A program made the position numbers and the translations under genes. Below are positions 16,718-25,642 of a DNA stretch of 64,000 nt, in pieces (the stretch's first letter is position 1; every line of letters begins with the position of its first letter). The stretch lies in contig NZ_AP022601.1 of the NCBI RefSeq assembly GCF_010726765.1, positions 1,488,001 through 1,552,000 on the forward strand, in the 5' to 3' direction. This DNA comes from Mycobacterium gallinarum. GTDB taxonomy: Bacteria; Actinomycetota; Actinomycetes; Mycobacteriales; Mycobacteriaceae. Under the pieces are notes generated by a model. The model made no database searches. It was not told the origin of the DNA and worked only from the letters and a program-made list of their open reading frames with translations.

Positions 16718-17905
16718 TCAGCCGCCGGTGACTGCTGCGTACAGGGTGTTGTACTCGAGGGTCTGCTCGTCGGTCAGCGGTGCCCAGCCCTTCGACTTGT
16801 CCAGGGTCTCCTTCGAGGGGTTGATCAGCGGGTTGCTGGCCGCGGCAGGATCGACCTTCTCGAGTTCCTCGGTCATATCCGACAGGACGGGGACGTACTG
16901 CACGAAAGACACCAGTTTGGCGTAGTTCGCCCGGTCGTAGATGTAGTTGATCCACGCCTCGGCAGCACTTTGGTTCTTCGTGGTGTACGGAATCACCATG
17001 GTGTCGACGAACGTCGTCGCACCCGACTCCGGAACCACGAATTGCAGATCGGGATTGTCCGCCTGCAGCTGGACGACGTCGCCCGAATAGGCCTGTGCGA
17101 CAGCGATGTTGCCCGCCGCGAGGTCATCGGCGTAGTCGTTGCCCGTGAAGCGCCGGATCTGTCCCTTGTCCTTCTGCTCACGGACGAGGTCTACGGCCTT
17201 CTGCACCGTCTCGGTGCTGGGGTCCTCGGGGGAATTGCCTTGCGACAGCATCAGCATGCCGAGGCCGTCCTGAGCGTCCGAGAACAGGCTGACACGGCCC
17301 TTGAACGCCGGATCCCACAGATCGTCGATCTTGGAGATGTCTCGACCGGTCGCCGCACGGTTGTAGGCCAGACCGACGAGGCCGGACATATAGGGCGCGC
17401 TGAACTTTCGCTCCGGGTCGACGCTCGCCTCGAGCAGATCCGGACGCAGGTTCTTCTTGTTGGACCAGCCGGCATCGCTGATGTCGTTCAGCCAACCGAG
17501 CTGGTGCAGGCGCACCGCCATGAACGTGGTCGGCACCGCGAGGTCGGCACCGATGTCCTGCTTGCGCGACAACGGTTCCTTGTTCTTGGCGAACCACTGC
17601 TCGTTGTCGTTGAAGTCTTCCTTGTAGTCCACCGTGATGCCGGACGCGGTCTGGAAGGCGGCGACGAAACCGTCGGCCATGTACAGCGGCCAGTTCGAAA
17701 CCCGCAGCGTGCCGCTGGCTGGACCACCGTTCTGCGCTGATGTCTCGCCCGATTCGCCGCTCTCCGAGCTACAGGCGGCGAGGAAGGACGGACCGAGAGC
17801 CAGCGCCGCGGCGGCCGCGGCACCGCCGCCGATGAACCGCCGACGTGAGGTCCGGTTGGCGGCGAGCCGGGCGGCCAGTTCGAGGTCAATGTTCGTGGAT
17901 GGCAT
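16718..17905 (-). CDS. potD: Polyamine-type ABC transporter substrate-binding lipoprotein
   Basis: This 395-residue extracellular binding protein of the PotD/PotF type has a Tat-type signal (NRTSRRRFIGGG) joined to a lipobox (FLAAC). It is therefore exported folded and lipid-anchored outside the membrane. Mature landmarks are LRVSNWPLYMADGF, VDYKEDFNDNEQWF, SDAQDGLGMLML and AWINYIYDRANYAKLV. ATG 17905 gives the complete signal. It probably delivers putrescine, spermidine or a related cation; the ligand is inferred from family and operon. The gene symbol is by class. Confidence 0.88.
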   Translation of the reverse strand: MPSTNIDLELAARLAANRTSRRRFIGGGAAAAAALALGPSFLAACSSESGESGETSAQNGGPASGTLRVSNWPLYMADGFVAAFQTASGITVDYKEDFNDNEQWFAKNKEPLSRKQDIGADLAVPTTFMAVRLHQLGWLNDISDAGWSNKKNLRPDLLEASVDPERKFSAPYMSGLVGLAYNRAATGRDISKIDDLWDPAFKGRVSLFSDAQDGLGMLMLSQGNSPEDPSTETVQKAVDLVREQKDKGQIRRFTGNDYADDLAAGNIAVAQAYSGDVVQLQADNPDLQFVVPESGATTFVDTMVIPYTTKNQSAAEAWINYIYDRANYAKLVSFVQYVPVLSDMTEELEKVDPAAASNPLINPSKETLDKSKGWAPLTDEQTLEYNTLYAAVTGG

Positions 17906-17961
17906 GGCGACTGTGCCTTTCGTCGATGTGAAAGAGGGGACGGGCGAACGGAAACGGTCGA

Positions 17962-19158
17962 TCAGGAGTCGTCGAGCATCTCTTCGAGATCTTCGGCCGT
18001 GGGGATGTCCGCCGCAGGCAATACCAGCGAGGCGTCCGGTGCCCATGACACGTGGACGCCGTCACCGGGCCGCAGCATCGGCAGGTCCTGTTCGGGACCG
18101 ACGTGGGCGATGATCGTCGAATCGTCGGGCGCCACCAGCATCAGCCGCACCACCGGACCCTGGAACGTCAGATCCTTGACCGTCGCGGCCACGGTCGCGA
18201 CATCTCCGGTCGGCGCGTCGACCGAAACCCGGACTCGTTCCGGCCGCACCATCAGCGTCGCGTGACCGCCTGGTTCGATCGCCGTGTCACCGGGGCGGGC
18301 CTTCAGCGTCGTCCCGAGCACTTCGACTTCGACGAAGTCGCGGTTGGTGCGGCCGGTCTGGCGGCCCGCCCACAAGTTCGCCTGTCCGATGAAGCTGGCG
18401 ACGAACACCGTCGAGGGGCGGTCGTAGATCTCGGTCGGCGTGCCGATCTGGTCGACGTTGCCTGCGTTCATGACCGCGATGCGGTCACTCATCGTCAGCG
18501 CCTCTTCCTGGTCGTGGGTCACGTAGATGAACGTGATCCCGACCTCGCGCTGGATGCGCTTGAGCTCGAACTGCATGGCGTGGCGCAGCTTGAGGTCAAG
18601 CGCGCCGAGCGGTTCGTCGAGCAGCAGTGCGCTCGGGTAGTTCACCAGCGCACGAGCCAGCGCGACACGCTGCTGCTGACCGCCCGACAGCTGGGCGGGC
18701 CTGCGCTCGGCGAAGTCGGTCAGGCGAACGACCTCGAGCAATTCGTCGACCCGCTTGCGCACCTCGGCCTTGTCCTTCTTGCGGCTGCGCGGTCCGTACG
18801 CAACGTTGTCCCACACGGACATGTGCGGAAAGAGCGCGTAGTGCTGAAAAACCGTATTGACGTTCCGTTTGTGCGGTGGCACCCGCGAGACGTCGACCCC
18901 CTCGAGCCGAATGGCTCCCTCGGTTGGGCTCTCGAAACCCGCGATCATCCGCAGCGTCGTCGTCTTTCCGCAGCCCGATGGACCGAGCAGCGAGAAGAAC
19001 TCGCCCGAGGCGATGGAGAAGTCCGCCTCGGCGACCGCTACGTAGTCCGAGAAGCGCTTGGTGACATGGTCGATCTCGATGACCGGACCGCCCTTGGTGC
19101 GGTCGGCTGCGTGTTGTCCCGTCGATTGATCTACGGCGGTGGTGCGTGAGCCGGTCAG
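17962..19158 (-). CDS. potA: Polyamine-type ABC transporter ATPase, probable CTG start
   Basis: This ATPase of the PotA/MalK class has Walker [10 protein letters not shown], signature LSGGQQQR, Walker [12 protein letters not shown], the H-loop VTHDQEE and a C-terminal TOBE domain (about residues 300-385). The first in-frame ATG (18948) lies after Walker A and would give a dead protein, and no in-frame ATG, GTG or TTG exists upstream before the frame reaches the ribosome-binding site. CTG 19158 sits 7 bp after a perfect AGGAGG, giving 398 residues and a normal N terminus, so I annotate CTG as the start. Confidence 0.85.
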   Translation of the reverse strand: MTGSRTTAVDQSTGQHAADRTKGGPVIEIDHVTKRFSDYVAVAEADFSIASGEFFSLLGPSGCGKTTTLRMIAGFESPTEGAIRLEGVDVSRVPPHKRNVNTVFQHYALFPHMSVWDNVAYGPRSRKKDKAEVRKRVDELLEVVRLTDFAERRPAQLSGGQQQRVALARALVNYPSALLLDEPLGALDLKLRHAMQFELKRIQREVGITFIYVTHDQEEALTMSDRIAVMNAGNVDQIGTPTEIYDRPSTVFVASFIGQANLWAGRQTGRTNRDFVEVEVLGTTLKARPGDTAIEPGGHATLMVRPERVRVSVDAPTGDVATVAATVKDLTFQGPVVRLMLVAPDDSTIIAHVGPEQDLPMLRPGDGVHVSWAPDASLVLPAADIPTAEDLEEMLDDS

Positions 19159-19455
19159 AGCGGATCCTCCTCAAAAACCCCCGAAGCTGTGGATAAACAA
19201 TCGCCGATCATGCTGACCTTCGCAAGCGATTCCGCAACGAATTTACATTCCGACAATGGAATCCTTCGTCAACTCGGCCCGGAACCAAAAGAATCCGCTG
19301 AAACGCGCGTGCGGACCCGCGGCCGGGCGGTCTGAGCAGCCGGCTGTGGAGGTCGCGAGGATGCACTCATGATCAGTTTCGCAGCCGTCGGCCGCGGGGT
19401 CGGGGAAATCTGATGACTCGTTTATCCCGGTGGCTTGCCCGGGTAGTGGTGAGGC
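19159..19455. other. Divergent intergenic region, pot operon promoter
   Basis: The nearly 300 bp between potA and the SRPBCC gene has no supported gene. It holds the AGGAGG ribosome-binding site of potA (19166-19171 read on the minus strand) and an AT-richer segment around 19225-19275 where the leftward pot promoter is most likely. No repeat or clear operator was seen. Confidence 0.5.
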
Positions 19456-19905
19456 ATGGCAACGGTGGATGTCTCGGTTTCGTCTGATCTCAGCCCGGAG
19501 AAGGCGTGGGAGCTGGCGTCGGATCTGAGCCGGTTCGACGAGTGGCTGACCATCTTCGGCGGCTGGAAGAGCGCGGTGCCGACGGAGGTCGAGGTCGGCA
19601 CCACGGTGTCGTCGACGATCAAGGTCAAAGGTTTTCGTAACGTCATCCACTGGCGCGTCACCCGGTACGACGAACCGAAGGCCATCGAGTTGGTCGGCAG
19701 AGGAAAGCCCGCCGTGTGCATCGCCCTGCGCCTGTGCGTGAAGGAGGTACCCGGCCCCTCCGAGGATGTCGCCTCCGGCTCCGTATTCCAGGTGATCGCC
19801 GACCTCACCGGCGGTCTGCTCAACACCAAGATCGGCAATCTGGTCGCCAAGGTTCTCGAGTCCGACGTTCGCAGATCCGTGACGAACCTCGCGGCACTGA
19901 GGTAG
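19456..19905 (+). CDS. SRPBCC-fold (polyketide cyclase/dehydrase-like) protein
   Basis: This 149-residue protein has the START/SRPBCC ligand-cavity fold. It opens with VDVSVSSDLSPEKAWELASDLSRFDEWLTIFGGW, then a beta-rich middle and a long C-terminal helix (LLNTKIGNLVAKVLESDVRRSVTNLAAL). Mycobacteria carry dozens of these and most have no known ligand. It starts at ATG 19456 and ends 3 bp from the convergent MFS gene. Confidence 0.8.
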   Translation: MATVDVSVSSDLSPEKAWELASDLSRFDEWLTIFGGWKSAVPTEVEVGTTVSSTIKVKGFRNVIHWRVTRYDEPKAIELVGRGKPAVCIALRLCVKEVPGPSEDVASGSVFQVIADLTGGLLNTKIGNLVAKVLESDVRRSVTNLAALR

Positions 19906-19908
19906 TTC

Positions 19909-21384
19909 TCAGCCCCATTCGTGGTTCATGGCACGGGATTCGTAGCGCGCCTCGACGGATTCCGGTTCAGGGGCTCCCGCCCGCGAAACGGCGATGAGCA
20001 CCATGGCCAGTCCGGCCGTCACGGCACCGCCGATGAAGATGACGAAGAAGCTGCTCTCCAGTGGCACATCCGTGCCGGCGGCCACCCTGCTGAGCAGCAC
20101 CGCGACCAGCGCCGCCGCCGTGGAACTCCCGATGGTGCGTGCGATCGCGTTCATGCTCGTCGCGACGCCGGTCTCGTTGGCGTCGACCTCGCTGACGACC
20201 AACGCCGGCAGCGCGCCGTAGCCGAGGCTGATGTAGGCGTTGGTGAGGATGCCCGCGACGATGACCTGCCACGTCTGCGAATGAGCGAACGCGATGAACA
20301 CGAAACCAACGATCCCCGCGACCGCCGCCACCACGAGCACCGGGCGGGCGCCGTATCGGTCGATGAACCTGCCGCTGAACAAGGCGATGAGGAACCCCAC
20401 GAACACCCCGGGCAACAAGAAGACCACGCTGGCCTCCAAAACCGTCGCTCCGAAGCCGTAACCCGCCGCCTCCCTGGGTATTTGGACGAACTGCGTCAAG
20501 CCGAGAAACGCGAAGTACAGCCCCACTCCCACGAAGACGGTGGCGAGGTTGGTCAACAAGATCGGACGCCGCTTCAACATCTCGGTCGAGACGAGGGGTT
20601 GTTTGGCTCGCCGCTCCCACTTCCACCAGCCGACGAGCACGAGGACACCGCCGACGGCGCACGCGAGCGTCGCCGGCGACGCCCAGCCCCATGACTGGCC
20701 CTGCGTCAGCGCCAGCAGGACGGCCGACAGACCAGCCGCCAGACCGAGCGCGCCGATCCAGTCGATCGTCCCGGTGACGCTGCGCGGCCGCCGGGGGACG
20801 ACGAACATCGCGATCAGCATGACGACGGCGGTGAATCCGGTGGTCAGCCAGAACACCCGGTGATAACCCGCGTCTCCGCTCATCAACAGGCCAACGACGA
20901 CGAGACCGCTGCCGCCGCCGAAGCCCAGCGTGCCCGACAGCACCGCCATCGCCGACATCAGCCGGCCCTCGGGCAATTCCTCGCGCAGGATCGCGATGCC
21001 GATCGGATAGAGCGCATACGAGGCGGCCTGCAGTACGCGGCCGACGATCAGCAGGGGCAGCGACGTCGTCGTGGCCGCCAGCAGGGATCCGACGAGTACG
21101 ACCCCGAGGACGCTCAGCAGGACGGTTTTCTTGCAGTGCAGATCCGCGACGCGGCCGATCAATGGCGTTGCGGCGATGGCGGCCAGGAGATTGGCGGTCA
21201 CCGCCCAGCTGACACCCACGTCGGAGGCGCGGAGTTGGTCGGCAATGATTCCGAGCACCGGGACCACGGCGGTCTGCAGCACCGCGACCGTCAGCACCAC
21301 GACGCTCAAGCCCGCGACCAACAGCCTCGACCGCGTGCTGTTGTCGCCGGACGTGGTCGACCGGTTCGCGTCGGCCTCGACCAC
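19909..21384 (-). CDS. MFS multidrug-type transporter (14-TM, EmrB/QacA class)
   Basis: This 491-residue major facilitator has 14 predicted helices, the size class of EmrB/QacA proton-driven exporters. Visible markers are WAVTANLLAAIAATPLIGRVADLHCKK (motif A region), LIVGRVLQAASYALYPIGIAILREELP (motif B/C region) and TSMNAIARTIGSSTAAALVAVLL. The N terminus is polar. It has no neighbouring regulator, so substrate and control are unknown. Confidence 0.9.
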   Translation of the reverse strand: MVEADANRSTTSGDNSTRSRLLVAGLSVVVLTVAVLQTAVVPVLGIIADQLRASDVGVSWAVTANLLAAIAATPLIGRVADLHCKKTVLLSVLGVVLVGSLLAATTTSLPLLIVGRVLQAASYALYPIGIAILREELPEGRLMSAMAVLSGTLGFGGGSGLVVVGLLMSGDAGYHRVFWLTTGFTAVVMLIAMFVVPRRPRSVTGTIDWIGALGLAAGLSAVLLALTQGQSWGWASPATLACAVGGVLVLVGWWKWERRAKQPLVSTEMLKRRPILLTNLATVFVGVGLYFAFLGLTQFVQIPREAAGYGFGATVLEASVVFLLPGVFVGFLIALFSGRFIDRYGARPVLVVAAVAGIVGFVFIAFAHSQTWQVIVAGILTNAYISLGYGALPALVVSEVDANETGVATSMNAIARTIGSSTAAALVAVLLSRVAAGTDVPLESSFFVIFIGGAVTAGLAMVLIAVSRAGAPEPESVEARYESRAMNHEWG

Positions 21385-21481
21385 GTGGCGCTCCGATCGT
21401 TAGCTGATCTTCGGTTTCGCTTTCGATTATGTTCCTCGACCTCTGCCGGCTCATGACCGCCCGTCATGATCGAATGACCTC

Positions 21482-22876
21482 ATGCCGGACGAGGGCGCCA
21501 GGAGCGCGCTGACCGAATCGACGTTCAGCGGTCACCGCCCCGCAAAGGCAGGGGATCTGTCGGTCGAGACACACGGGATCGCGCCGATCGGCGAGGATCA
21601 GCGATACGGAACGCCGGGACGGCTGTTCACGGTGTGGTTCGCCCCGCAGGTGAACGTGGCGAGCTTGTTCAGCGGCACGCTCGCGATCGTGCTCGGGCTC
21701 GGCTTCTGGCTGGGACTGCTGGCGATGGTGATCGGGACCGTCCTCGGCTCGATGATCGTGGGCTACCTGTCCACGTGGGGGCCGCGCACGGGAACGGGGC
21801 AGCTACCGAACGCCCGAATGGCGTTCGGCGGGGCGGTCGTGATTCCCGGTGTCCTGCAATGGCTCTCGTCGATCGCATGGACGGGACTGGTCGGACTCTT
21901 CGGCGGGGAGGCGCTACAAGCGCTGCTGGGCATCCCGTTCTGGACGGCGGTGCTGATTGTGCTCGGGGTCCAGGGCGTCGTCGGCTTTTTCGGCTACGAA
22001 CTGATACACCGCGTACAGGCGGTGCTCAGCGTCGTGCTGTTCGTGACGTTCGTGGTCTTTGCAGTGAAACTCGTCGGCGGACACCAGATCATCACTCCGC
22101 CCGCGGTATCAGGAGCTGACCTTGCCGGCGCCTTCGTCCTCGAGGTGACCATCGCTTTCAGCCTCGCCGTCTCGTGGGCGAGCTATGCCGCGGATTTCAG
22201 CCGTTACCTGCCGGTGGAATCGTCGCGCATCAAAGTCTTCGGCTTCACGGTCGCCGGACTCGTGTTGTCCTACACGTTCATTCAGGGCATCGGGATCGCT
22301 GCTGCCGATGTGATCGGCGAGCACACCGCAGAAGGCATGCGCGCGGTGATGGGTGGTGGCCTGCTGGGAGCACTGGCACTGGTGATCATTGCGGTCGCAT
22401 CGATCGGGTCAGGTGTCATGAACGACTACAGCGGATCACTCGCATTGCAGACCATCGGGGTCAGAGTGCGCAGGCCGGTGTCTGCGGTGATCGTCACTGC
22501 CTTGGCGTTCGCGCTGATCCTCTGGCTGAACGCCGCCGACACCGCGACACGTTTTCTGGACATCCTGCTGCTCGTCAGTTACTGGGTCCCGGCGTTCGTC
22601 GCCGTCGTCGTGATCGACTGGACGCTGCGGATCCGCGGCAGGGCAAGCCTCAACCCGGCCCAGGAGCCGACGGACAGACGCGATGCCGCGGTCGCGTTGG
22701 TGGTGTTCGTCGTGGCGTATGCGGCGGCCATCCCGTTCATGAACACGTCGTTGCTCAAAGGGCCCGTCGCGGTCGCGTGGCACGGCGCCGACATCGCCTA
22801 CTACGTCAATCTGTTGGTCGCTGCTGTCCTTTACGGTGGCTACCGCTTGGTGCGCAGGCGCGGCGAATCGGGCTGA
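21482..22876 (+). CDS. NCS1-family purine/cytosine permease
   Basis: This 464-residue transporter has 12 hydrophobic helices. Key segments are TVWFAPQVNVASLFSGTLAIVLGLGFWLG, GPRTGTGQLPNARMAFG and WASYAADFSRYLP, the last being diagnostic of CodB/Fcy2-type NCS1 permeases. It is predicted to import a purine, cytosine or related base by cation symport; no catabolic genes lie beside it. The last 37 bp overlap the convergent hydrolase gene. Confidence 0.88.
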   Translation: MPDEGARSALTESTFSGHRPAKAGDLSVETHGIAPIGEDQRYGTPGRLFTVWFAPQVNVASLFSGTLAIVLGLGFWLGLLAMVIGTVLGSMIVGYLSTWGPRTGTGQLPNARMAFGGAVVIPGVLQWLSSIAWTGLVGLFGGEALQALLGIPFWTAVLIVLGVQGVVGFFGYELIHRVQAVLSVVLFVTFVVFAVKLVGGHQIITPPAVSGADLAGAFVLEVTIAFSLAVSWASYAADFSRYLPVESSRIKVFGFTVAGLVLSYTFIQGIGIAAADVIGEHTAEGMRAVMGGGLLGALALVIIAVASIGSGVMNDYSGSLALQTIGVRVRRPVSAVIVTALAFALILWLNAADTATRFLDILLLVSYWVPAFVAVVVIDWTLRIRGRASLNPAQEPTDRRDAAVALVVFVVAYAAAIPFMNTSLLKGPVAVAWHGADIAYYVNLLVAAVLYGGYRLVRRRGESG

Positions 22877-23715
22877 CCAGTGGTGTTGATGAAGTCGTCG
22901 ATCAGGTCCACCACCTCGCTGGGCCGTTCGACATGGGGGAAGTGTCCGACGCCGTCGAGCACCTCCAGCCGGCTTCCCGGGCGCGCTTCGTGGAGGGCAT
23001 AGCCATGTTCGACGGGGATGATGCGGTCGTGGTCGCCCCAGATCACCATCGTGGGCAGATCGGCGGTCACATGCAGCCGGTTCAATGCGCTGACCGCCTG
23101 GCCCCGGTGGTCCACCACCGAGCGCAGCGTCCGCAGGAAGGCCTGCCGCGTCTCGCCATCCGATAGCGATGAGTAGGCGCTCCACATCTCGGCGCCGCGG
23201 GGAGACTGAATCCCGGCTGTCGACAACAACGAGCGCAGTTTGTTGCCTACCGTCAGCACCGGGCGCGGCGCGATGACCGGCAGTATCAGCTCGGCTCCCG
23301 GCGCGGACAGCATGCGCAGCGTCCAGCCGACATCGGGTCCGAGGCCGCCGCTGCTGATGAGGATGAGCCGCTCGCAGAAGTCGGGATGCTGGTAGACGAA
23401 CTGCATGGCCACGCCGCCGCCCAACGACTGGCCGATGATCGTCGCCCGCTTGACCTCCAACTCGTCGAGCAGGTCCCGCAGCCACACAGCGAACGCGCCC
23501 AGCGAGTAGTCGCCCCGCGGCTTCGCGGATTGCCCGTGCCCCAGCAGGTCGGGCGCGACGACGCGATATCTCCGGGACAACTGGGGGATCACCGCGCGCC
23601 ATGTCCCGCAACTGCCGGCCATTCCGTGAATCAGGACCAACGTTTCGGGGCCAGTGCCCTCATCCTGGTACGCCACGCGATCGCCATGCAGCTCGAGAAA
23701 CTTCATCTCACTCAT
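22840..23715 (-). CDS. Alpha/beta hydrolase
   Basis: This 291-residue alpha/beta-hydrolase has an oxyanion HGMAG, nucleophile elbow GQSLGG (Ser), acid in IWGDHDRIIP and His in VGHFPHVE. It resembles the MhpC/BphD-like hydrolases common in mycobacteria, but no ring-cleavage genes are nearby, so the substrate is unknown. ATG 23715 follows a purine-rich AAGGGG; ATG 23706 (MKFLELHG) is also possible. It overlaps the NCS1 permease end by 37 bp, tail to tail. Confidence 0.88.
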   Translation of the reverse strand: MSEMKFLELHGDRVAYQDEGTGPETLVLIHGMAGSCGTWRAVIPQLSRRYRVVAPDLLGHGQSAKPRGDYSLGAFAVWLRDLLDELEVKRATIIGQSLGGGVAMQFVYQHPDFCERLILISSGGLGPDVGWTLRMLSAPGAELILPVIAPRPVLTVGNKLRSLLSTAGIQSPRGAEMWSAYSSLSDGETRQAFLRTLRSVVDHRGQAVSALNRLHVTADLPTMVIWGDHDRIIPVEHGYALHEARPGSRLEVLDGVGHFPHVERPSEVVDLIDDFINTTGQPDSPRLRTKR

Positions 23716-23767
23716 TCGAAATGGCCCCTTCTGACGTCCCGCCACTATCTACCCGAAAGCGGGGCAG

Positions 23768-24511
23768 GTGAAGCTGGGTCAGAATTGTGAGATCAACGCA
23801 CACGGCGAGTTCTCGGTGTACGGCCCGTCACATTGGGCCGCGCTGGCGGTCTTCGTCGCGGGGGCAGTCGCCGTCGTGTGGCTCGGCCGCAGGCAGACCG
23901 AGCGCCAGGCGCGGGTGTTCGGCCGGATCGTCGGTGCGCTCACCGCGGCGATCTATGCCGCCGCGTTCGTCCACGCATTGTCCCCACCCGACGTGCGGTG
24001 GTCGGTGCCCCTGCATCTCACCGATCTGGCGACGATGGTGACCGCCTACGCCATGTGGTCGCAGCGGCAGTGGGCCTACACGTTGACCTATTACTGGGGC
24101 CTGGTACTCAGCGTGCAGGCGTTGATCTCGCCGGTGCTGACCGGTCCCGACTTTCCGCACTACCAGTTCCTGGGGTTCTGGGCGATTCATCTGCTGGTCG
24201 TCTGGGCGGCGATCTATCTCACCTGGGGCAGGGGTATGCGGCCCGGATGGCGCAGCTATCGGTTCGTGGTGGCGGTGACGTTGACGTGGCTCGCGGTCAC
24301 GATGACGTTCAACAGCATCGCGGGCAGCAACTACGGCTTCCTCAACGCGAAGCCCAGCACCGCGTCATTGCTCGATGTGATGGGGCCGTGGCCCTGGTAT
24401 GTGCTGGTTGGAGCCGTGCTCGTAGCGGCGATCTGGGCGGCAATGACGTGGCCGTGGGAACGGCGGCGGCGAAGTCAGGCCGATCCCTCGGAGTGCTCCT
24501 CGGCGACTTGA
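23768..24511 (+). CDS. TIGR02206-type (YwaF-like) membrane protein
   Basis: This 247-residue membrane protein has seven hydrophobic segments. It shows FSVYGPSHWAALAVF at the start, PLHLTDLATMVTAYAM, and NSIAGSNYGFLNAKPSTASLLDVMGPWPWY, the last being the signature of the TIGR02206/YwaF family. Function is unknown. GTG 23768 is the start. The final 37 bp overlap the convergent MerR gene. Confidence 0.82.
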   Translation: MKLGQNCEINAHGEFSVYGPSHWAALAVFVAGAVAVVWLGRRQTERQARVFGRIVGALTAAIYAAAFVHALSPPDVRWSVPLHLTDLATMVTAYAMWSQRQWAYTLTYYWGLVLSVQALISPVLTGPDFPHYQFLGFWAIHLLVVWAAIYLTWGRGMRPGWRSYRFVVAVTLTWLAVTMTFNSIAGSNYGFLNAKPSTASLLDVMGPWPWYVLVGAVLVAAIWAAMTWPWERRRRSQADPSECSSAT

Positions 24512-24909
24512 GCCACAGTCATACCGTCGACGAGCTTGTCCAGCGCGCTCGTCATCGTGGGGCATTCGCGGGCGGGGTGCTCCGTCGGACACTGCAGGGC
24601 ATGCGTCAGGAACTGTTGCGCACCCTGCGCCTGCCTGATCACCTCGTCGAGTTGATCGATCTGTTCGCGGACGACTTCTCGCCATTGGGGAGCGGGCGCA
24701 TCGAGGACGGCTGCGGCCGTGTCGAGCGAGACACCGAGCTGATGAAAGATCTTGATGAACGCGAGGCGGCGAAGGTCATCGGCACCGTACATGCGCCGGC
24801 CCGCCCGTCGCTGCTGCGGACGGACCAACCCGCGTTCGTCGTAATAGCGCAGCGCGGAGGTCGACAACCCCAGCCGGGCCGCCGCCTCGCCGATCGGAAC
24901 GAGGTCCAT
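24475..24909 (-). CDS. MerR-family transcriptional regulator
   Basis: This 144-residue protein has an N-terminal MerR winged helix (IGEAAARLGLSTSALRYYDERGLVRPQQRRAGRRMY), a dimerisation helix and a C-terminal tail with two Cys (CPTEHPAREC), which could sense redox state or a thiol-reactive compound. It is divergent from a methyltransferase gene with a dyad of MerR type between them, and is the likely regulator of that gene. Confidence 0.88.
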   Translation of the reverse strand: MDLVPIGEAAARLGLSTSALRYYDERGLVRPQQRRAGRRMYGADDLRRLAFIKIFHQLGVSLDTAAAVLDAPAPQWREVVREQIDQLDEVIRQAQGAQQFLTHALQCPTEHPARECPTMTSALDKLVDGMTVAQVAEEHSEGSA

Positions 24910-24919
24910 CGCTTCTCAT

Positions 24920-24940
24920 TTGACTTCAAGCCGACTTGAA
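24920..24940 (+). promoter_or_regulatory. MerR-type promoter/operator dyad
   Basis: A -35-like TTGACT (24920-24925) overlaps an inverted repeat, TTCAAG (24925-24930) and CTTGAA (24935-24940), separated by 4 bp. A dyad lying just after the -35 box is the hallmark of MerR-controlled promoters. It reads toward the methyltransferase gene starting at 24957, although the -10 box is poor. Confidence 0.55.
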
Positions 24941-24956
24941 CCTGCAAGCTCGTGGG

Positions 24957-25571
24957 ATGACCACTCCAGAAACACTCCCGGTCAACCATCACGCCGATCA
25001 CCCGGGCTTTTCTGGTGTGACCGGGGCGATTGTCGGGCTGATGCTGCTGTGGATGGGACGGGCCAACGCGCGACTGGCCGTCGAGGTCACCGGAGTGTCG
25101 GCCGGTGACCGTGTCGTCGACATCGGGTGCGGTCCCGGTGGTGCGGTGCGGGAGGCCGCACGCCGCGGTGCGAGGGCGACCGGTGTCGATCCCGCTCCAG
25201 TCATGTTGCGGTTGGCCCGTACCTTCACCCGGGACGCGAGTATCGCGTGGGCCGAGGGCACCGCAGAGAGCGTGCCGCTGCCGGACGGTTCGGCGACGGT
25301 CCTGTGGTCGTTGGCGACCGTGCATCACTGGCAAAACGTCGGCATGGGCCTCGGTGAGGCACGACGGCTACTGGCGCCGAAGGGCCGTCTGCTCGCCGTC
25401 GAACGCCGGGTGCAGCGTGGTGCCACAGGTCTGGCAAGCCACGGATGGACAGAACAGCAAGCGGAATCATTTGCCGCCCAGTGCCGCACATCGGGCTTCA
25501 CCGACGTGACGGTCGGCCAACACGGGCATGGCCGTCGCAGCGTTTGGACCGTGATCGCCGTCCGGCCATGA
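24957..25571 (+). CDS. Class I SAM-dependent methyltransferase
   Basis: This 204-residue methyltransferase has motif I VVDIGCGPGGAVREAARRG, an acidic VDPAPVM at motif II and a LPDGSATVLWSLATVHHW segment (motif IV region), all typical of class I small-molecule enzymes. ATG 24957 was chosen over an upstream in-frame start at 24936, which lies inside the MerR dyad. A methyl acceptor cannot be named. It is paired with and probably induced through the MerR protein. Confidence 0.85.
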   Translation: MTTPETLPVNHHADHPGFSGVTGAIVGLMLLWMGRANARLAVEVTGVSAGDRVVDIGCGPGGAVREAARRGARATGVDPAPVMLRLARTFTRDASIAWAEGTAESVPLPDGSATVLWSLATVHHWQNVGMGLGEARRLLAPKGRLLAVERRVQRGATGLASHGWTEQQAESFAAQCRTSGFTDVTVGQHGHGRRSVWTVIAVRP

Positions 25572-25642
25572 GAGATTGGGCAAGACCACCTCGGGGTAGT
25601 AACTGACGATCAGGTAAATCCGGGGCCCTTTCGGAGGTGCGC

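Noticed and set aside
19967..21454. 495-residue minus-strand frame overlapping the MFS gene
   Set aside because: Shifted-frame shadow of the transporter; very Arg-rich and without hydrophobic helices.
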